64,000 nt of DNA from Boothiomyces macroporosus (taxonomy: Eukaryota > Chytridiomycota > Chytridiomycetes > Rhizophydiales > Terramycetaceae): the NCBI GenBank assembly GCA_027604185.1, contig JADGKB010000030.1:1-64000 (forward strand), given 5' to 3'. The notes below the pieces were generated by a model that saw only the letters and a program-made list of their open reading frames with translations, had not been told where the DNA came from and searched no databases. How positions within the stretch are numbered: the stretch's first letter is position 1; every line of letters begins with the position of its first letter. The translations under genes were made by a program, and so were the position numbers. This document shows, in pieces, positions 63,101-64,000 of this stretch.

Positions 63101-64000
63101 TCAGATTTGTAAACATCAAAAGTGGTGTTCATTTCGTCTAGTCTTTCTTCACTAGCTTGGCTAATTTGCTTGAATGTTTCCGCCTGTTCAGTAACTAGAA
63201 CTAATTCGGCCTTCAGCTTTTCAACTTCAATTCTTGCTTTTGCCAATTCAGATTCCAAAGATCTAATTTGATCAATTTCGGTTGCTTCGGGACCCAGCTC
63301 TCCTGTATTTAATATCTTTTCCTCGTAAATACGAGCTTTGTTTTCTGCTTGCTCCAGTCTGATGGTTAACTCTGACAATCTTGCTGTTGCTGCTGCCTCT
63401 TTACTTTGAACCACTGACAATTCTCCCTTTGTTCGTTCAAAATTGCCGGTAAGTTTTTCAACTTTAAGTTGATATTCTCGCATTTCTGCATCCCTCTTTG
63501 AGCTTAGAGTTCGTTGATCATCCAGCAAATCATTGAGCTGTTTTCGAGAAAGTTGTAGCTCCCTTCCAAGTTGCTCGATCTGAGCTTCAAATTTCTTTAC
63601 GTTTTGCAGGTGGGCGTGATCTTTTTCCTCTAGGAGTGACTGAATTTCTCTTATCCTGTCGTTTGCGAGATTTCGCTCCTTGATTAGGTCTTGAACATCT
63701 TTTGACATACGAGTTTCACTCTGTTTCCAGACCTGCTTTTCTAATTTTAGGTTCTGATTCTCGAAAGTTGTAGTATCTAGAGTTTGGCGAGTGCTGGACA
63801 AAGTGTTGGATAATTCTTCAATTTTAAGATCTTGACGAGTTGACATGGTGTTGAGCACCGAGAATCGCTCCTTCAATTGTTCGAATTCCTTCTCTTTGGA
63901 TTGCAAATTATTGAGCAGCATTTCATGGCGATCTAGTGTAAGCAAAGCATATACCATTAAGATACGAGATCTGATTATTCAACTTTGCAACCTGGATTGA
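60148..64000 (-). CDS. TPR/Mlp-type nuclear-pore basket protein, 3' part (partial)
   Basis: Exons 64000-63955 (continuing off the window), 63932-62899, 62877-61753 and 61731-60148 with introns of 22, 21 and 21 nt encode 1263 residues of a larger protein. The first 860 residues are unbroken coiled coil, with SYLNDRHEMLLNNLQSKEKE near the beginning, as in TPR and Mlp1/2, where the SYL.ER...L block is conserved. Then come an acidic segment (NDEDQIDLEAEGEGENDEYEDVPDNEDDEE), a Pro/Thr/Ala/Ser-rich stretch of about 250 residues and a basic Gly/Arg end (GKGSIKVRGARPGSGRGRG). TPR forms the nuclear basket and takes part in mRNA export. The acidic-then-disordered C-terminus matches TPR. The N-terminal half is outside the window. 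Confidence 0.85.

Noticed and set aside
1..64000. Interpretation of the many frame breaks as pseudogenes or sequencing errors
   Set aside because: The breaks are all explained by 19-23 nt segments with donor, branch and acceptor signals, and removing them restores conserved proteins in every case tested.
1..64000. Ciliate or nucleomorph origin suggested by the tiny introns
   Set aside because: TAA, TAG and TGA all act as stops, and the gene set (Ura3 type, GPI surface proteins, Cns1, Mdm1-like, Pof8-like) is fungal rather than ciliate or algal.
1..64000. CRISPR arrays, transposons, rRNA or tRNA genes
   Set aside because: No regularly spaced repeats of suitable length, no transposase or reverse-transcriptase frame, and no convincing RNA gene folds were seen.

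Overview
This window is AT-rich, gene-dense eukaryotic nuclear DNA, most likely from a zoosporic (flagellated), early-diverging fungus or close holomycotan relative. Fungal-type genes include a Ura3-type OMP decarboxylase, secreted GPI-type class I peroxidases, a Cns1/TTC4 cochaperone and an Mdm1-like sorting nexin. Two genes point to a motile flagellum: a ZMYND12 orthologue (an axonemal protein in animals) and an NSUN7-like protein (linked to sperm motility). I cannot name the species. The nuclear code is standard.

The most striking feature is the introns. By joining reading frames inside recognisable proteins (WRAP73, UBR1, RPN9, NSUN7, ZMYND12, AsnRS, Mdm1, TPR, Rab and others) I infer about 73 introns. 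Nearly all are 19-23 nt: about 30 are 20 nt, 18 are 21 nt and 15 are 19 nt. Only two exceed 24 nt. They share a GTA-type donor, a YTAAY-like branch motif about 14 nt from the 5' end, and an AG 4-7 nt later. Every junction used restores frame, and many restore conserved motifs. A gene caller with a normal minimum intron size would break most of these genes into false short ORFs.

Layout. 1-10.7 kb: URA3 5' end (partial), five-finger CCCH protein, F-box/LRR protein, WRAP73, an unknown gene, two tandem secreted peroxidases, a PH-like protein and RWDD1/Gir2. 10.7-16 kb: three dispersed copies of an uncharacterised ~270-residue multi-TM family, with a LARP7/Pof8-like gene between copies. 16-18.7 kb: three secreted or cell-surface protein genes on the minus strand. 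18.8-31.6 kb: small coiled-coil genes, an N-recognin (UBR1), an Mdm1-like PXA-PX protein and a sugar-phosphate transporter-like protein. 31.6-38.7 kb: NSUN7-like gene, a long unknown gene, a hidden 113-residue gene and an armadillo-like protein. 38.9-48.3 kb: MBOAT acyltransferase, mitochondrial S12, DHHC palmitoyltransferase, a Rab7-like GTPase with a large insertion, two tandem MFS transporters, an AIG1-like membrane protein and an F-box protein. 48.8-64 kb: TTC4/Cns1, PIG-L, a small unknown, AsnRS, membrane dipeptidase, SET protein, ZMYND12, a 7TM protein, RPN9 and the 3' part of a TPR/Mlp nucleoporin.

The genome is compact. Convergent stop codons lie as little as 1 bp apart, and some divergent start codons lie under 40 bp apart. 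There is no operon logic; genes are mostly housekeeping loci placed next to each other. I found no convincing tRNA, rRNA, CRISPR or transposon.
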